NCBI RefSeq assembly: GCF_030036535.1
Contig: NZ_CP080388.1
Span: 620,001-684,000, forward strand
Length of the DNA: 64,000 bases
Source of the DNA: Agrobacterium cucumeris
GTDB taxonomy: Bacteria; Pseudomonadota; Alphaproteobacteria; Rhizobiales; Rhizobiaceae
Reading direction: 5' to 3'
This document shows positions 26,191 to 35,472 of the stretch, one piece after another; position 1 is the stretch's first letter; every line of letters begins with the position of its first letter. Position numbers and translations under genes: made by a program. Below the pieces are notes generated by a model. The model saw nothing but the letters and a program-made list of their open reading frames with translations. It searched no databases and was not told where the DNA came from.

Positions 26191-27218
26191 GCCACCGCCC
26201 TTTCACTTGCCGTCACGAAACGATCGTCAATCCATTCGCCGAGATCGAAGTCGTTTTCAAGGAAACCCCATTGATGCAGGAAATCCTTGTAGTGACCGAC
26301 AGCGGCGACAAGGTCCGCATCAAGGCCAAGGCCGAGATGGCGGTGGACCTCCGGCCCGTTGGCGGCCAGAACCTGTTCCTCCGTCGCGCCGGCCTCACGG
26401 GCAATAAAACGACGCGTTTCTTCCGGATGCTGCTCCGCCCAGAGCGAGGCTTTGCCGATGGCGGCAACCAGCCGCTCCACCAGATCGGGACGCTCATCGG
26501 CAAGCCGCCCATCAACCGTCAGCACCCGGGGCGAACCGGAATTGATGCGTATTTTCGGATCGGGGTGAAAACCGAATTCCACCACCTGCACCGCACCGAT
26601 CAGATTGGCGGCAGCAATACCCGCCGTTCCCTTGATGAAGATCGCGTCGACCTCACCCCGCAATAGCGCGATGATCTCCTCACCGAAAGACTGCCGGCGC
26701 TTCAGTCCGAAAAGCGACGGTCCTTCCTGCGTGGCCAGCACCGAATCCGTGATGACGATATCCTTCAGTTCGACATCCTCTACCGTCAGCCCTTCCAGCG
26801 AAAGCGCAGAGACAATCCCCTTCAGCGCCGTCGCCCGCATGAAATCGACAATGCCTTCCGGCCTGCGCGGCACGCCGAAACGGCGACCGACAAGATCGGC
26901 AACAGAGCGGATACCGGTCTCAGGCAGGGTGATGATTGCCTGAAACTCATCCGTCCAGGTAATGCCAACAAGGCGCGTATTGCGCCCTTCCGAACGGGCG
27001 CGGATGGGCGGCACATTGCCGCCGTGACGGAAGGACCATTCCAGCGTGTGGTTGAAATGGCTCTGACGAACGGAACGGTCAGGCGAATCGATGATGGATT
27101 TCAGCGATATGCCGACCTCCTCGAAGGTCTGCCCGAGATAACCGAGCTGCGCCGCCAGTCCCACGGGCGTGGGCACCGGGCAGCGTGTGTACCAGATTTC
27201 AGAAAGTGACGTGCTCAT
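26187..27218 (-). CDS. DszB-like sulfinate desulfinase (SsuA/NMT1 fold)
   Basis: 343 residues with the fold of sulfonate-binding proteins but without any signal peptide: the N-terminus MSTSLSEIWYTRCPVP goes straight into the first strand. This matches 2'-hydroxybiphenyl-2-sulfinate desulfinase DszB, in which Cys27, His60 and Arg70 are the active-site residues. Equivalent residues here are Cys13 in the CPVP motif, His54 and Arg64, with the same ten-residue His-Arg spacing and the following GGNVPP (GGEIPP in DszB). The LVGITWTDEFQAI and ADLVGRRFGVP segments also match DszB. It should release sulfite from an organic sulfinate in the cytoplasm. It overlaps the DszC-like gene. Alternative: a cytoplasmic or lipid-less SsuA paralogue. 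Confidence 0.8.
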   Translation of the reverse strand: MSTSLSEIWYTRCPVPTPVGLAAQLGYLGQTFEEVGISLKSIIDSPDRSVRQSHFNHTLEWSFRHGGNVPPIRARSEGRNTRLVGITWTDEFQAIITLPETGIRSVADLVGRRFGVPRRPEGIVDFMRATALKGIVSALSLEGLTVEDVELKDIVITDSVLATQEGPSLFGLKRRQSFGEEIIALLRGEVDAIFIKGTAGIAAANLIGAVQVVEFGFHPDPKIRINSGSPRVLTVDGRLADERPDLVERLVAAIGKASLWAEQHPEETRRFIAREAGATEEQVLAANGPEVHRHLGLGLDADLVAAVGHYKDFLHQWGFLENDFDLGEWIDDRFVTASERAVA

Positions 27219-27285
27219 GGCTTTGTCCTCGATGAAAGGGAAAAGTCCCGGCCCGCAGCAAAGGGGGCCGGGTCTGGTGAAACGA

Positions 27286-28893
27286 TCAGGATGCGGCGAT
27301 ATGCGCGAAGGCGAGGCTTCCCGCCACACCTTCGGCGCCGATGGTGTGATCGGCGATACGCTTGTTGAAGATGGTAATTTCGGGTGCCGCAACGATATCG
27401 ATGGCCGGCACGTCCTCTACGAGAATCTGCTGAATTTCCTTCCATTGCGCGACGCGCTTTTCCGGATCGATCTCGATGGCGGCGGCTTCGAGAAGCGCAT
27501 CCACCTTCGGATTGCTGTAGGCCGCACCATTGGAGAAAGGCACGCCCTTCTTGAAGTTCTTCGACCAGTAAAGCCGCTGCACGCCGACGGTCGGATCGAA
27601 GAGATTGCTCATGCCCTCATAGGCAAAATCGAAATCGCGATCCGTGTAGATGCGCTTGGTATAGGTGGCGAAATCCTGCGTGCGCACCGTCACGTCGACG
27701 CCGACTTTCGCCAGCGCCTGGCGAATATAGTCCGCGCCGCGCGGATAGGCTTCGGTGCTGGGCACATAATCCAGATTGAGCTTGAAACGGATGCCATCTG
27801 CACCGCGCTTGTATCCGGCCTCATCGAGAAGCGCTTCGGCGGCCTTCAGATCGATCGGATAGGTTTTCAGATCATCCACGAACCATTTCGTCAGCTTGGG
27901 ATTGATCGGCCCGGTGATGGTTGCGCCGTAACCGTAATTAACGGTGTTGAAGATGACGTTGCGGTCGATCACATGCGCGAAGGCGCGACGGACGCGCACA
28001 TCCTTGAACACATCCTTTTCGAGATTGAACTCCACGCGGCTGACGGAATTCGAATATTGATAGCCGTTTGTCTCAAAACCGAGGCTGGGAAGCTCTTTCA
28101 GGCGGTCGAGATCGCTATAGGCGACCGGCGTGCTGGGGGCGAGATCGATCTCGCCGGTTTCAATGGCAATCGCGCGGGCGGATGCGTCGGGAATGAAGCG
28201 GACGATCAGCTTGTCGAGATAGGGGCGCGGCGCATCCCAATAATCGGCATTGCGCTCGAAAACGATATGGCTGCCGCGCACCCACTCCTTGAACTTGAAC
28301 GGGCCGGTGCCGATGGGGGCGAGATTGACCGGGTTTTCCGTCACTTTCGTACCTTCATAGAGATGTTTCGGCACGATGGGCGTTTCGGCGGCGGCGAGCG
28401 CCGTTATCAGGTATGGCGCTGGTTTGGAAAGAACCAGAACCGCCGTCAACTCATCAGGCGTCTCGACGCTTGTGAGGTTCAGGAATGTATTACGGCCGCG
28501 CGGATGCACTTCCTTGATGGTATTGATGGAGAAAGCCACATCGGCGGAAGTGAAGGGCTTGCCGTCATGCCACTTTACGCCGGGCCTCAGCTTGAAGGTA
28601 TAACGCAGGCCATCTGCACTCACATCCCATGATTTGGCCAACAGCGGCTTGGGATTGAGATCGAAATCATAGGTCAGCAGACCTTCGGTAACCTTTGGCG
28701 ATATATAGACGGAATTATAGGCCGTATGCGCGATCGTCGTCAGCACCGGCGGTTCCGATGAGATGAGCAGGGTGGCCGTGCCGCCACTTGCCGGCTCCGC
28801 CGCGCGGAGCTTCAGCCCCGGCAAAGACACCACGCCAAGCGCCACCGAGGCCAGCAGAAATCCTCGCCGCGTCGTCTGGTTGAAAATAGTCAT
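27286..28893 (-). CDS. ABC substrate-binding protein, family 5, copy A of the organosulfur importer
   Basis: 535-residue periplasmic binding protein. The ATG at 28893 has AAGGAGAGGG upstream. The twin-arginine leader begins MTIFNQTTRRGFLLASVALG and runs to about residue 33. The mature part includes FKLRPGVKWHDGKPFTSADV and GVQRLYWSKNFKKGVPFSNG. It is a paralogue of the 37862 protein (YWSKNFKxGxPFSN shared). Divergent from the permease/ATPase operon at 29164 and followed on its own strand by the DszB-like and DszC-like genes, so it likely delivers the substrate of those enzymes. Confidence 0.9.
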   Translation of the reverse strand: MTIFNQTTRRGFLLASVALGVVSLPGLKLRAAEPASGGTATLLISSEPPVLTTIAHTAYNSVYISPKVTEGLLTYDFDLNPKPLLAKSWDVSADGLRYTFKLRPGVKWHDGKPFTSADVAFSINTIKEVHPRGRNTFLNLTSVETPDELTAVLVLSKPAPYLITALAAAETPIVPKHLYEGTKVTENPVNLAPIGTGPFKFKEWVRGSHIVFERNADYWDAPRPYLDKLIVRFIPDASARAIAIETGEIDLAPSTPVAYSDLDRLKELPSLGFETNGYQYSNSVSRVEFNLEKDVFKDVRVRRAFAHVIDRNVIFNTVNYGYGATITGPINPKLTKWFVDDLKTYPIDLKAAEALLDEAGYKRGADGIRFKLNLDYVPSTEAYPRGADYIRQALAKVGVDVTVRTQDFATYTKRIYTDRDFDFAYEGMSNLFDPTVGVQRLYWSKNFKKGVPFSNGAAYSNPKVDALLEAAAIEIDPEKRVAQWKEIQQILVEDVPAIDIVAAPEITIFNKRIADHTIGAEGVAGSLAFAHIAAS

Positions 28894-29163
28894 ACGATAC
28901 CCTCTCCTTGATTGAACCGGCGAAAAACCGGCAAACTGAACGGTCGCGCTTAGGAAGAAGTTTGTTCCGCAGAGGAGAGTGAGTTTGGCATGAAGAACCA
29001 ACCATTCTCATAATTAGGAATTATCTTTTCTTTATGGCGCATATTTCCGTAAATTTCAGAAAATAATTCTATTACTCTTTGACAAATTCCATAAAATTAG
29101 TCAACTAATGCTCACGCCTTTCGAGGCTGATTTTATGTTTCCCACGCTTACGGACTGGAGCCG
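28894..29163. promoter_or_regulatory. Divergent promoter region of the organosulfur importer
   Basis: 270-base AT-rich gap. It contains TTCCATAAAATTAG (29087-29100), identical over 13 bases to the element at 20407, and ATTCTAT (29066-29072), the other half of that element. These may be binding sites of a shared sulfur-island regulator acting on both directions. No gene inside. Confidence 0.5.
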
Positions 29164-30153
29164 ATGTCGAATTCGAAACGGATTTTATCGCAGGCAAGAC
29201 GGGTGGCCATTCAGGCCATTCCGACGGTTCTCGGTATCGTCATCCTGAACTTCTTCCTGCTGCAGCTGGCACCTGGCGATGCCGCCGATGTCCTGGCAGC
29301 GGAAGCGGGTTCGGCAACCGTCGAGACCATGGCGGAAATCCGCTCCCGCTTCGGGCTTGATCTGCCGGTTCTGCATCAGCTGATGAACTATCTCGGCAAT
29401 CTGGCCCAGTTCAGCCTTGGTTTTTCGCCGCGATACGGCATGCCTGTGGCAGACCTTATCGGCCAGCGCCTGCCCGGCACGCTGGCGCTGATGGGCGCAG
29501 CCCTTGGTATCGCGATCTTCGTCGGCGTGTTCCTCGGCTCCATCATGGCGCTTTTCTCCGGCAAGCTGCCGGACCGGATCATTTCGATTGGCTCACTGAT
29601 CTTTTATTCCGTACCGGGTTTCTGGATCGGCCTGATGCTGATCCTGACCTTTTCGGTCAAGCTCGGCTGGCTTCCGTCCGGCGGCGACAGCACCATCGGC
29701 AGCAGCCTTACCGGGTTTTCAGCCTTTCTCGACAGGCTGCGTTACATCGTGCTCCCTGCCCTGTCGCTGGCGCTCTATTTTCTGGCCATTTATGCCCGCC
29801 TCACCCGCGCGGCGATGCTGGAGGTGAAATCCCAGGACTATGTGCGCACGGCGCGTGCCAAGGGCGTTTCGCCGATTAGGCTCACCACGCGCCATATCCT
29901 GCGCAACGCCCTCATACCCATCACCACCATGGCCGGCATGCATATTGGCGGCCTGCTCGGCGGCGCCGTCGTGGTTGAAACCGTCTTCAGCTGGCCGGGC
30001 CTTGGCCGCCTTGCTTTCGAAGCCGTCATGGCGCGTGATTTCAGCGTGTTGCTCGGCATTCTGCTTCTCTCCTCCCTCGTCGTCATCATCGTCAATGCGG
30101 CCGTGGACCTGTTGCAGGCATGGCTTGACCCCCGCATCGGAGAAAGCCGATGA
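29164..30153 (+). CDS. ABC transporter permease (DppB-like), organosulfur block
   Basis: 329-residue inner-membrane permease with a first helix at about 13-36 (AIPTVLGIVILNFFLLQLAP), the DppB-type periplasmic segment, and a coupling loop around SQDYVRTARAKGVSPIRLTT. First gene of a tightly packed five-gene run (permease, permease, ATPase, ATPase, aldo-keto reductase). It overlaps the next gene by 4 bases (ATGA). Confidence 0.93.
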   Translation: MSNSKRILSQARRVAIQAIPTVLGIVILNFFLLQLAPGDAADVLAAEAGSATVETMAEIRSRFGLDLPVLHQLMNYLGNLAQFSLGFSPRYGMPVADLIGQRLPGTLALMGAALGIAIFVGVFLGSIMALFSGKLPDRIISIGSLIFYSVPGFWIGLMLILTFSVKLGWLPSGGDSTIGSSLTGFSAFLDRLRYIVLPALSLALYFLAIYARLTRAAMLEVKSQDYVRTARAKGVSPIRLTTRHILRNALIPITTMAGMHIGGLLGGAVVVETVFSWPGLGRLAFEAVMARDFSVLLGILLLSSLVVIIVNAAVDLLQAWLDPRIGESR

Positions 30154-31145
30154 ACTCATCCCACACGACAGCGGTTCTCAACACGGCCGAACTTGGCGCT
30201 GAAGAGACCAATCCCAAACCGAAAAAGCCGGAAGAAAAGGCCTGGCCCTATATTCATGCGCCGGATGCGCTTTCGGCCCGCTCCGTCTCCGTGCCGCGAC
30301 GTGGACTGCGGCGCGAACTGAAAATCTTCCTCACCAATCCCAATGCCATCGTCGGGTTGCTGTTTCTCGCCACCGTCATCGTCACCGCACTGATCGCCCC
30401 GTTGATCTATCCTGGCGATCCCCTGGAAATGGTGGCCCGCCCGTTCCTGTGGCCGGGCCAGAACGCGGCCTATCCGCTCGGAACCGATTCCATGGGCCGG
30501 GATGTTCTGGCCGGCATCGTGCATGGCGCGCGCATCTCGCTCACCGTCGGTGTCGTGGCAACGCTGATCGGCCTCACCATCGGCATCGCGGTTGGCGCTT
30601 TCGCCGGTTATTTCGGTGGTGTGATTGACGACATCCTCGTCAAGCTCATCGAAATCTTCCAGACCTTGCCGAATTTCGTGCTCTTGGTAGTGCTCGTCGC
30701 CATCGCCCAACCGTCTGTCACCACGGTCACGTCAGCCATCGGCATCATCACCTGGCCGCTCGTTGCGCGCCTTACCCGTGCGGAATTCCGCGCCATCCGC
30801 GAAAAGGACTATGTGCTCGCCGCGCGTAGCCTCGGTTATGGCCATGCCCGCATCGTTTTTCAGGAAATCCTGCCCAATGCGCTGCCGCCGATCATCGTCA
30901 CCTCCTCGGTCATGGTGGCGGGCGCGATCCTTATGGAAGCAGCGCTGTCCTTCATGGGTCTCGGCGATCCCAACCGTGTCTCCTGGGGTTCGATGATCGG
31001 TTCCGGCCGTGATGTCATCCGCACGGCCTGGTATCTGACCGCCCTTCCCGGCCTTGCCATCGTCTTCACCGTCATTTCGCTGAACCTCATCAGCGATGGC
31101 CTCAACGATGCGCTCAACCCCCGCTTTTCGGAGGAACGCCGATGA
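30150..31145 (+). CDS. ABC transporter permease (DppC-like), organosulfur block
   Basis: 331-residue permease with an extended hydrophilic N-terminus (about residues 1-55) before the first helix, then YPLGTDSMGRDVLAGIVHGA typical of DppC, and a coupling loop near EKDYVLAARSLGYGHARIVF. It overlaps both neighbours by 4 bases. Forms the channel with the preceding permease; served by the binding proteins at 27286 and 37862. Confidence 0.93.
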   Translation: MNSSHTTAVLNTAELGAEETNPKPKKPEEKAWPYIHAPDALSARSVSVPRRGLRRELKIFLTNPNAIVGLLFLATVIVTALIAPLIYPGDPLEMVARPFLWPGQNAAYPLGTDSMGRDVLAGIVHGARISLTVGVVATLIGLTIGIAVGAFAGYFGGVIDDILVKLIEIFQTLPNFVLLVVLVAIAQPSVTTVTSAIGIITWPLVARLTRAEFRAIREKDYVLAARSLGYGHARIVFQEILPNALPPIIVTSSVMVAGAILMEAALSFMGLGDPNRVSWGSMIGSGRDVIRTAWYLTALPGLAIVFTVISLNLISDGLNDALNPRFSEERR

Positions 31146-32140
31146 GCAAACTGATCGAAGTCCATGATCTCTCCGTCAGCTTCGGCTCAACCCAGCCGGT
31201 CAAAGGCGTCAGTTTCGATGTCAGCCCCGGCGAAATGCTGGCGATCGTCGGCGAAAGCGGCTCCGGCAAATCCCTGACGGCGCTTGGCCTGATTGGCCTC
31301 CTGCCCTCCCACGCCAAGACCGGCGGCCGGGTTCTGCTCGAGGGCCGCGATCTGCTGCCGCTTTCCGAGCGGCAATGGCGCGGCATTCGCGGCCGGGATA
31401 TCGGCATGATCTTTCAGGAGCCGATGACCTCGCTCAACCCGGTGCTGACGGTCGGCGAACAGATCATCGAGGTGCTGCGCATCCATGAGAAGATCGACCG
31501 GCATCAGGCGCGCAAACGCGCCATCGAGCTGCTGGACCTCGTCAACATTCCCGATGCCGGCCGCCGGGTGGATGATTATCCGCACCAGCTTTCCGGCGGC
31601 ATGCGCCAGCGTGTGATGATCGCCATCGGCGTTGCCTGCAATCCGAAACTCCTGATCGCCGACGAGGCGACGACGGCTCTTGACGTGACGATACAGGCGC
31701 AGATCCTGCAGCTGCTCGACAATCTGCGCCGCGATCTCAACATGGCGGTCATCCTCATCACCCACGATCTCGGTATCGTGGCACAATGGGCAGACCGGGT
31801 GATGGTCATGTATGCCGGCCGTAAAGTGGAGGAAGGGCTGCCGGAACCGGTTTTCTCCAACCCCTACCATCCCTATACGCGCGGCCTGCTTGCCGCCTCG
31901 CCGCGCGCGGAAGATGGCCAGCATTATCGCGACGGGCCGCTCATCGAGATTCCCGGCTCCATCGTTTCCGCCACGGGGGAACGCGGTTGCGCCTTCCGGC
32001 CACGCTGTCCGAGCGCCCGTGGTTTCTGCGGGCAGTTCGTGCCACCGCTAAGGCCGATTTCGGAAGGCCGCTACGCCGCCTGCCCCTTCGTATCCCCCAC
32101 ATCCCAGGAGGTGTCCAATGACGCTCTTGTCAGTGCATAG
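31142..32140 (+). CDS. ABC ATPase (DppD-like)
   Basis: 332-residue ATPase: Walker A GESGSGKS (37-44), signature LSGGMRQRV, Walker [13 protein letters not shown], and the C-terminal oligopeptide-transporter extension with Cys-rich [14 protein letters not shown]. It overlaps the previous gene by 4 bases and the next ATPase by 23 bases, so translation is coupled. Confidence 0.94.
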   Translation: MSKLIEVHDLSVSFGSTQPVKGVSFDVSPGEMLAIVGESGSGKSLTALGLIGLLPSHAKTGGRVLLEGRDLLPLSERQWRGIRGRDIGMIFQEPMTSLNPVLTVGEQIIEVLRIHEKIDRHQARKRAIELLDLVNIPDAGRRVDDYPHQLSGGMRQRVMIAIGVACNPKLLIADEATTALDVTIQAQILQLLDNLRRDLNMAVILITHDLGIVAQWADRVMVMYAGRKVEEGLPEPVFSNPYHPYTRGLLAASPRAEDGQHYRDGPLIEIPGSIVSATGERGCAFRPRCPSARGFCGQFVPPLRPISEGRYAACPFVSPTSQEVSNDALVSA

Positions 32141-33053
32141 TCTTTCCACCCACTATACGGGCGGACGCGGAACCGTGCGCGCCGTCGATGACGTCTCGCT
32201 CGATATCGAGGCGGGCGAAACCGTGGCACTGGTGGGCGAATCCGGCTGCGGCAAATCCTCGCTCGGCAAGTCGCTGATGCGTCTGGTCGAACCGTCATCC
32301 GGCAGGATCACCTTCAAGGGCGCCGATGTGACGGCAATGACGCCTTCGCAGCTGCGCGGCATACGCCGCCGCATCCAGATGATCTTTCAGGATCCCTTCG
32401 CCTCCCTCAATCCGCGACAGACGGTGCGCACCATCCTTACCGGGCCGCTGAAAGTGCACGGCATCGGCGACCGGGCGCGCCAGCGGGAGATTGTTGAAGC
32501 CATCGTCGCGCAGGTCGGCCTGCCCACGGATTCGCTCGACCGTTATCCGCATGAATTTTCCGGCGGTCAGCGCCAGCGCATCGGCATTGCCCGCGCACTG
32601 GTTCTGGAACCGGAACTGGTGGTCTGCGACGAGCCGGTCTCGGCGCTCGATCTGTCGATACAGGCGCAGATCCTCAATCTTCTGGTGGAGATGAAAAAGC
32701 GGCTTTCGCTGTCCTATCTCTTCGTCTCGCATGATCTGTCCGTGGTGCGTTATTTCTCCGACCGCGTGCTGGTCATGTATCTCGGCAAGATCGTCGAAAG
32801 CGCACCGACATCGGAACTTTGGGCTTCTCCGAAGCATCCTTATACTCGCGCCCTTCTCGCTGCCGTTCCGGATCCCGCGCGCCGCAAGCAGGCCGCGCCC
32901 ATTTCCGGCGATCTGCCGAGCCCGCACGATCCGCCATCCGGCTGCCGGTTTCACACACGCTGCCCGCTCGCCACCGATCTCTGTCGCGAAAAAGCGCCGG
33001 ATTACACCCTTTTCGGCAAGAACCACGCCGTGGCCTGCCACCATGCCCAATAA
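32118..33053 (+). CDS. ABC ATPase (DppF-like)
   Basis: 311-residue ATPase: Walker A GESGCGKSS (40-48), signature FSGGQRQRIGIARAL, Walker B LVVCDEPVSALD, and a C-terminal SGCRFHTRCPLATDLC extension. The ribosome site CAGGAGG lies inside the end of the preceding gene. Pairs with the DppD-like protein. Confidence 0.94.
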   Translation: MTLLSVHSLSTHYTGGRGTVRAVDDVSLDIEAGETVALVGESGCGKSSLGKSLMRLVEPSSGRITFKGADVTAMTPSQLRGIRRRIQMIFQDPFASLNPRQTVRTILTGPLKVHGIGDRARQREIVEAIVAQVGLPTDSLDRYPHEFSGGQRQRIGIARALVLEPELVVCDEPVSALDLSIQAQILNLLVEMKKRLSLSYLFVSHDLSVVRYFSDRVLVMYLGKIVESAPTSELWASPKHPYTRALLAAVPDPARRKQAAPISGDLPSPHDPPSGCRFHTRCPLATDLCREKAPDYTLFGKNHAVACHHAQ

Positions 33054-33071
33054 CTTAAAGGAGCAACCATA

Positions 33072-34127
33072 ATGGTCGACTATCGCTATCTCGGACGCAG
33101 CGCGCTGAAAGTTTCACCGCTAAGCCTCGGCACGATGATGTTCGGAGGCCCGACACCGGATGACGTGGCCTTCCGCATCATCGACAAGGCACGCGAACAG
33201 GGCATCAACTTCATCGATACAGCCGATGTCTATCACGACGGCAAGTCGGAAGAGGTCGTTGGCCGCGGCATCAAGTCCACGCGCGATCACTGGGTTCTGG
33301 CGACGAAATTCGTCAATTCCCATACCAAGGGCCCGAACCTTGGCGGCCATTCGCGCAAATGGGTGATCGAGACCGTCGAAAATTCGCTGCGCCGCCTCAA
33401 CACCGACTATATCGACATCCTCTATTTCCACCGCGCCGTCTTCGATGCGCCGCTGGAAGAGCCGGTGCGCGCCATCGCCGATCTCATCCGCGCCGGCAAG
33501 CTGCGCTATTTCGGCGTTTCGAACTTCCGCGGCTGGCGCATTGCTGAAATTTCGCATCTGGCCGACCAGCTCGGCATCGACCGGCCGGTTGCCAGCCAGC
33601 CGCTCTACAACATCGTCAACCGCACGGCCGAAGCCGAGCAGCTGCCGGCGGCCAATCATTATGGCCTTGGTGTCGTGTCCTATTCGCCGCTCGCACGCGG
33701 CGTACTGACCGGCAAATATCAGCCGGGCGAACAGCCGGGTGCCGATACCCGCGTTGGCCGTGGCGACAAGCGCGTTCTGGAAACGGAATGGCGTCCGGAA
33801 TCGGTTGAAATCGCCCAGAAGGTTGCGGCCCATGCCGCTTCGAAGGGCGTTTCGGCGGCGGATTTCGCGCTCGCCTGGGTGCTGAACAACAAGTTCGTCA
33901 CCGCCGCCATTACCGGCCCGCGCACCGAAGAGCACTGGAATGGCTATATCCGCGCCCTCGATGTGAAAATCGATGCCGAAGATGAAGCACTGGTCGACAG
34001 CCTTGTGACGACAGGCCATCCCTCGACACCCGGCTTCAACGATCCGAGCCATCCCGTCGAAGGCCGCGTGCCGCGCAATCTCGAGGCCGCGCACCGCCCG
34101 GCGCTCAAGCCGCGCGCGGTCGCCTGA
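33072..34127 (+). CDS. Aldo-keto reductase
   Basis: 351-residue NAD(P)H-dependent TIM-barrel reductase. Catalytic tetrad recognisable as Asp in FIDTADVYHDGKSE, the Tyr of that motif, Lys in WVLATKFVN and His in ILYFHRAVF. It follows the ATPase gene by 18 bases with AAAGGAG before the ATG, so it is part of the importer operon. It could reduce the aldehyde or ketone left after oxygenolytic C-S cleavage; this is inference from context. Confidence 0.9.
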   Translation: MVDYRYLGRSALKVSPLSLGTMMFGGPTPDDVAFRIIDKAREQGINFIDTADVYHDGKSEEVVGRGIKSTRDHWVLATKFVNSHTKGPNLGGHSRKWVIETVENSLRRLNTDYIDILYFHRAVFDAPLEEPVRAIADLIRAGKLRYFGVSNFRGWRIAEISHLADQLGIDRPVASQPLYNIVNRTAEAEQLPAANHYGLGVVSYSPLARGVLTGKYQPGEQPGADTRVGRGDKRVLETEWRPESVEIAQKVAAHAASKGVSAADFALAWVLNNKFVTAAITGPRTEEHWNGYIRALDVKIDAEDEALVDSLVTTGHPSTPGFNDPSHPVEGRVPRNLEAAHRPALKPRAVA

Positions 34128-34144
34128 TCGCCCAGACGAACATG

Positions 34145-34167
34145 CCTGCGGCGCGTAGTGCCGCAGG
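34145..34167 (+). other. Intercistronic hairpin
   Basis: Perfect 8-bp stem CCTGCGGC/GCCGCAGG with a 7-base loop in the 69-base gap between the reductase and DszC-like genes. No T-run follows, so read-through with attenuation or mRNA protection is more likely than a full stop. Confidence 0.45.
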
Positions 34168-34196
34168 CCCTCACATCCGCTCACGGGAAAACCGCA

Positions 34197-35435
34197 ATGT
34201 CCAATCCGAAACCACAGACAACCACCACCAATAATTCCGGCGTGCCGAGCCGTGACGACATCCTAGCCCGGGCAAAGGACATTGCGGCTATCGCGGCCCG
34301 GGATGCCGCCCGCCGCGAGCGTCAACGGGAACTGCCCTTCGATATCTTCGCCCTTATCAAGGAGGCAAAGATCGGCACGCTGCGTGTCCCCGAAGCCAAG
34401 GGCGGACCGGGCGGCTCGATTGCCGACTATATCGAAGTGCTGATGATCCTCGGCGAAGCCGACAGCAATATTCCGCACGCGCTTCGCAGCCATTTCAATT
34501 TCACCGAAAATCTCGCCCTTGCACCCATCGAGCTGGAGGACCGGCGGCATCTCGAACATGTCCTTGCCGGCAAGCTCTTTGCGGGCGCCAGCACCGAGCA
34601 GGGCACCAAACGCCCCGGCGAAATCACCACGCGGCTGAGTGCCGATGGCGACCGCTACCGGCTGAACGGCCGCAAATGGTATGCGACCGGTACGGCCTTT
34701 GCCGATTTCGGCACCTTCAGCGCCATTGGCGATGACGAGCAGCCGATCGGCGTGCTCATTCCGCTTGATCGCACCGGCATCACCATCCTCGACGACTGGG
34801 ACAGCATGGGCCAGCGCATGACGGCAAGCGGCGGCGTGCTGCTTGAAAATGTCGAGGTGCTGCCGCATGAGCTGACAACCCGCAAGCTCGGCACCCAGAT
34901 CGGCCGCCACAGCTCGGCCATGCGGCAGCTGCACCTTGCTGCGTCTGCCGCCGGCGCAGTTCAGGGCGCGCTTAATGACGGTGTGGAATATGTTCTGCGC
35001 CAGGCGCGCACCACGCTTCACAGCGCTGCGGAAACCGCCAATCAGGATCCCTTCGTGCAGAAGATGCTGGGTGAAATCAGCGCCGGCGCTTTCGCCGTCA
35101 AGACTTTGATCCGCGAAGCCGCCAGAACGCTCGACCGAACGGCTGCCGCCTTCGCGAATGGTGACGAAGAGGCCATTGAGGCAGCCCTGCTGGAAGGCTC
35201 GCTTGCCACCGCCCGCACCCAGATCATCGCCTCGCAGCTTTCGCTGACCGTCGCCACCAACCTCTATGAACTCGGCGGCGGCTCGGCGACCTCGAGCGAC
35301 CGGAATTTCGATCGTCACTGGCGTAACATCCGCACTGTCTACAATCACAATCCACTTGCCCATAAGGCGCGGGTGATTGGTGACTATTACCTCAATGGCA
35401 CCACGACGCATCTCAGGGAAGGCCGGGTGTTCTGA
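34197..35435 (+). CDS. DszC-like flavin monooxygenase (acyl-CoA dehydrogenase fold)
   Basis: 412-residue group D flavoprotein oxygenase. N-terminal helical domain, central beta domain (GDRYRLNGRKWYATGTAFAD) and C-terminal helical domain with DRHWRNIRTVYNHNPLAHKA, the arrangement seen in DszC and other sulfide/sulfone monooxygenases. Start at 34197 with GGGAAAA upstream; a GTG at 34158 is less likely because it falls in the hairpin. With FMNH2 from a reductase it would oxygenate an imported organosulfur compound. Confidence 0.88.
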   Translation: MSNPKPQTTTTNNSGVPSRDDILARAKDIAAIAARDAARRERQRELPFDIFALIKEAKIGTLRVPEAKGGPGGSIADYIEVLMILGEADSNIPHALRSHFNFTENLALAPIELEDRRHLEHVLAGKLFAGASTEQGTKRPGEITTRLSADGDRYRLNGRKWYATGTAFADFGTFSAIGDDEQPIGVLIPLDRTGITILDDWDSMGQRMTASGGVLLENVEVLPHELTTRKLGTQIGRHSSAMRQLHLAASAAGAVQGALNDGVEYVLRQARTTLHSAAETANQDPFVQKMLGEISAGAFAVKTLIREAARTLDRTAAAFANGDEEAIEAALLEGSLATARTQIIASQLSLTVATNLYELGGGSATSSDRNFDRHWRNIRTVYNHNPLAHKARVIGDYYLNGTTTHLREGRVF

Positions 35436-35472
35436 CCATGCGAAAGATGCAGGCGGCAAAGGAGGAACAGCA

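Noticed and set aside
26187..27218. Reading this gene as an SsuA-type periplasmic binding protein
   Set aside because: No signal peptide at the start with the best context, and the DszB catalytic residues and flanking motifs are present. Kept as the alternative in the annotation.
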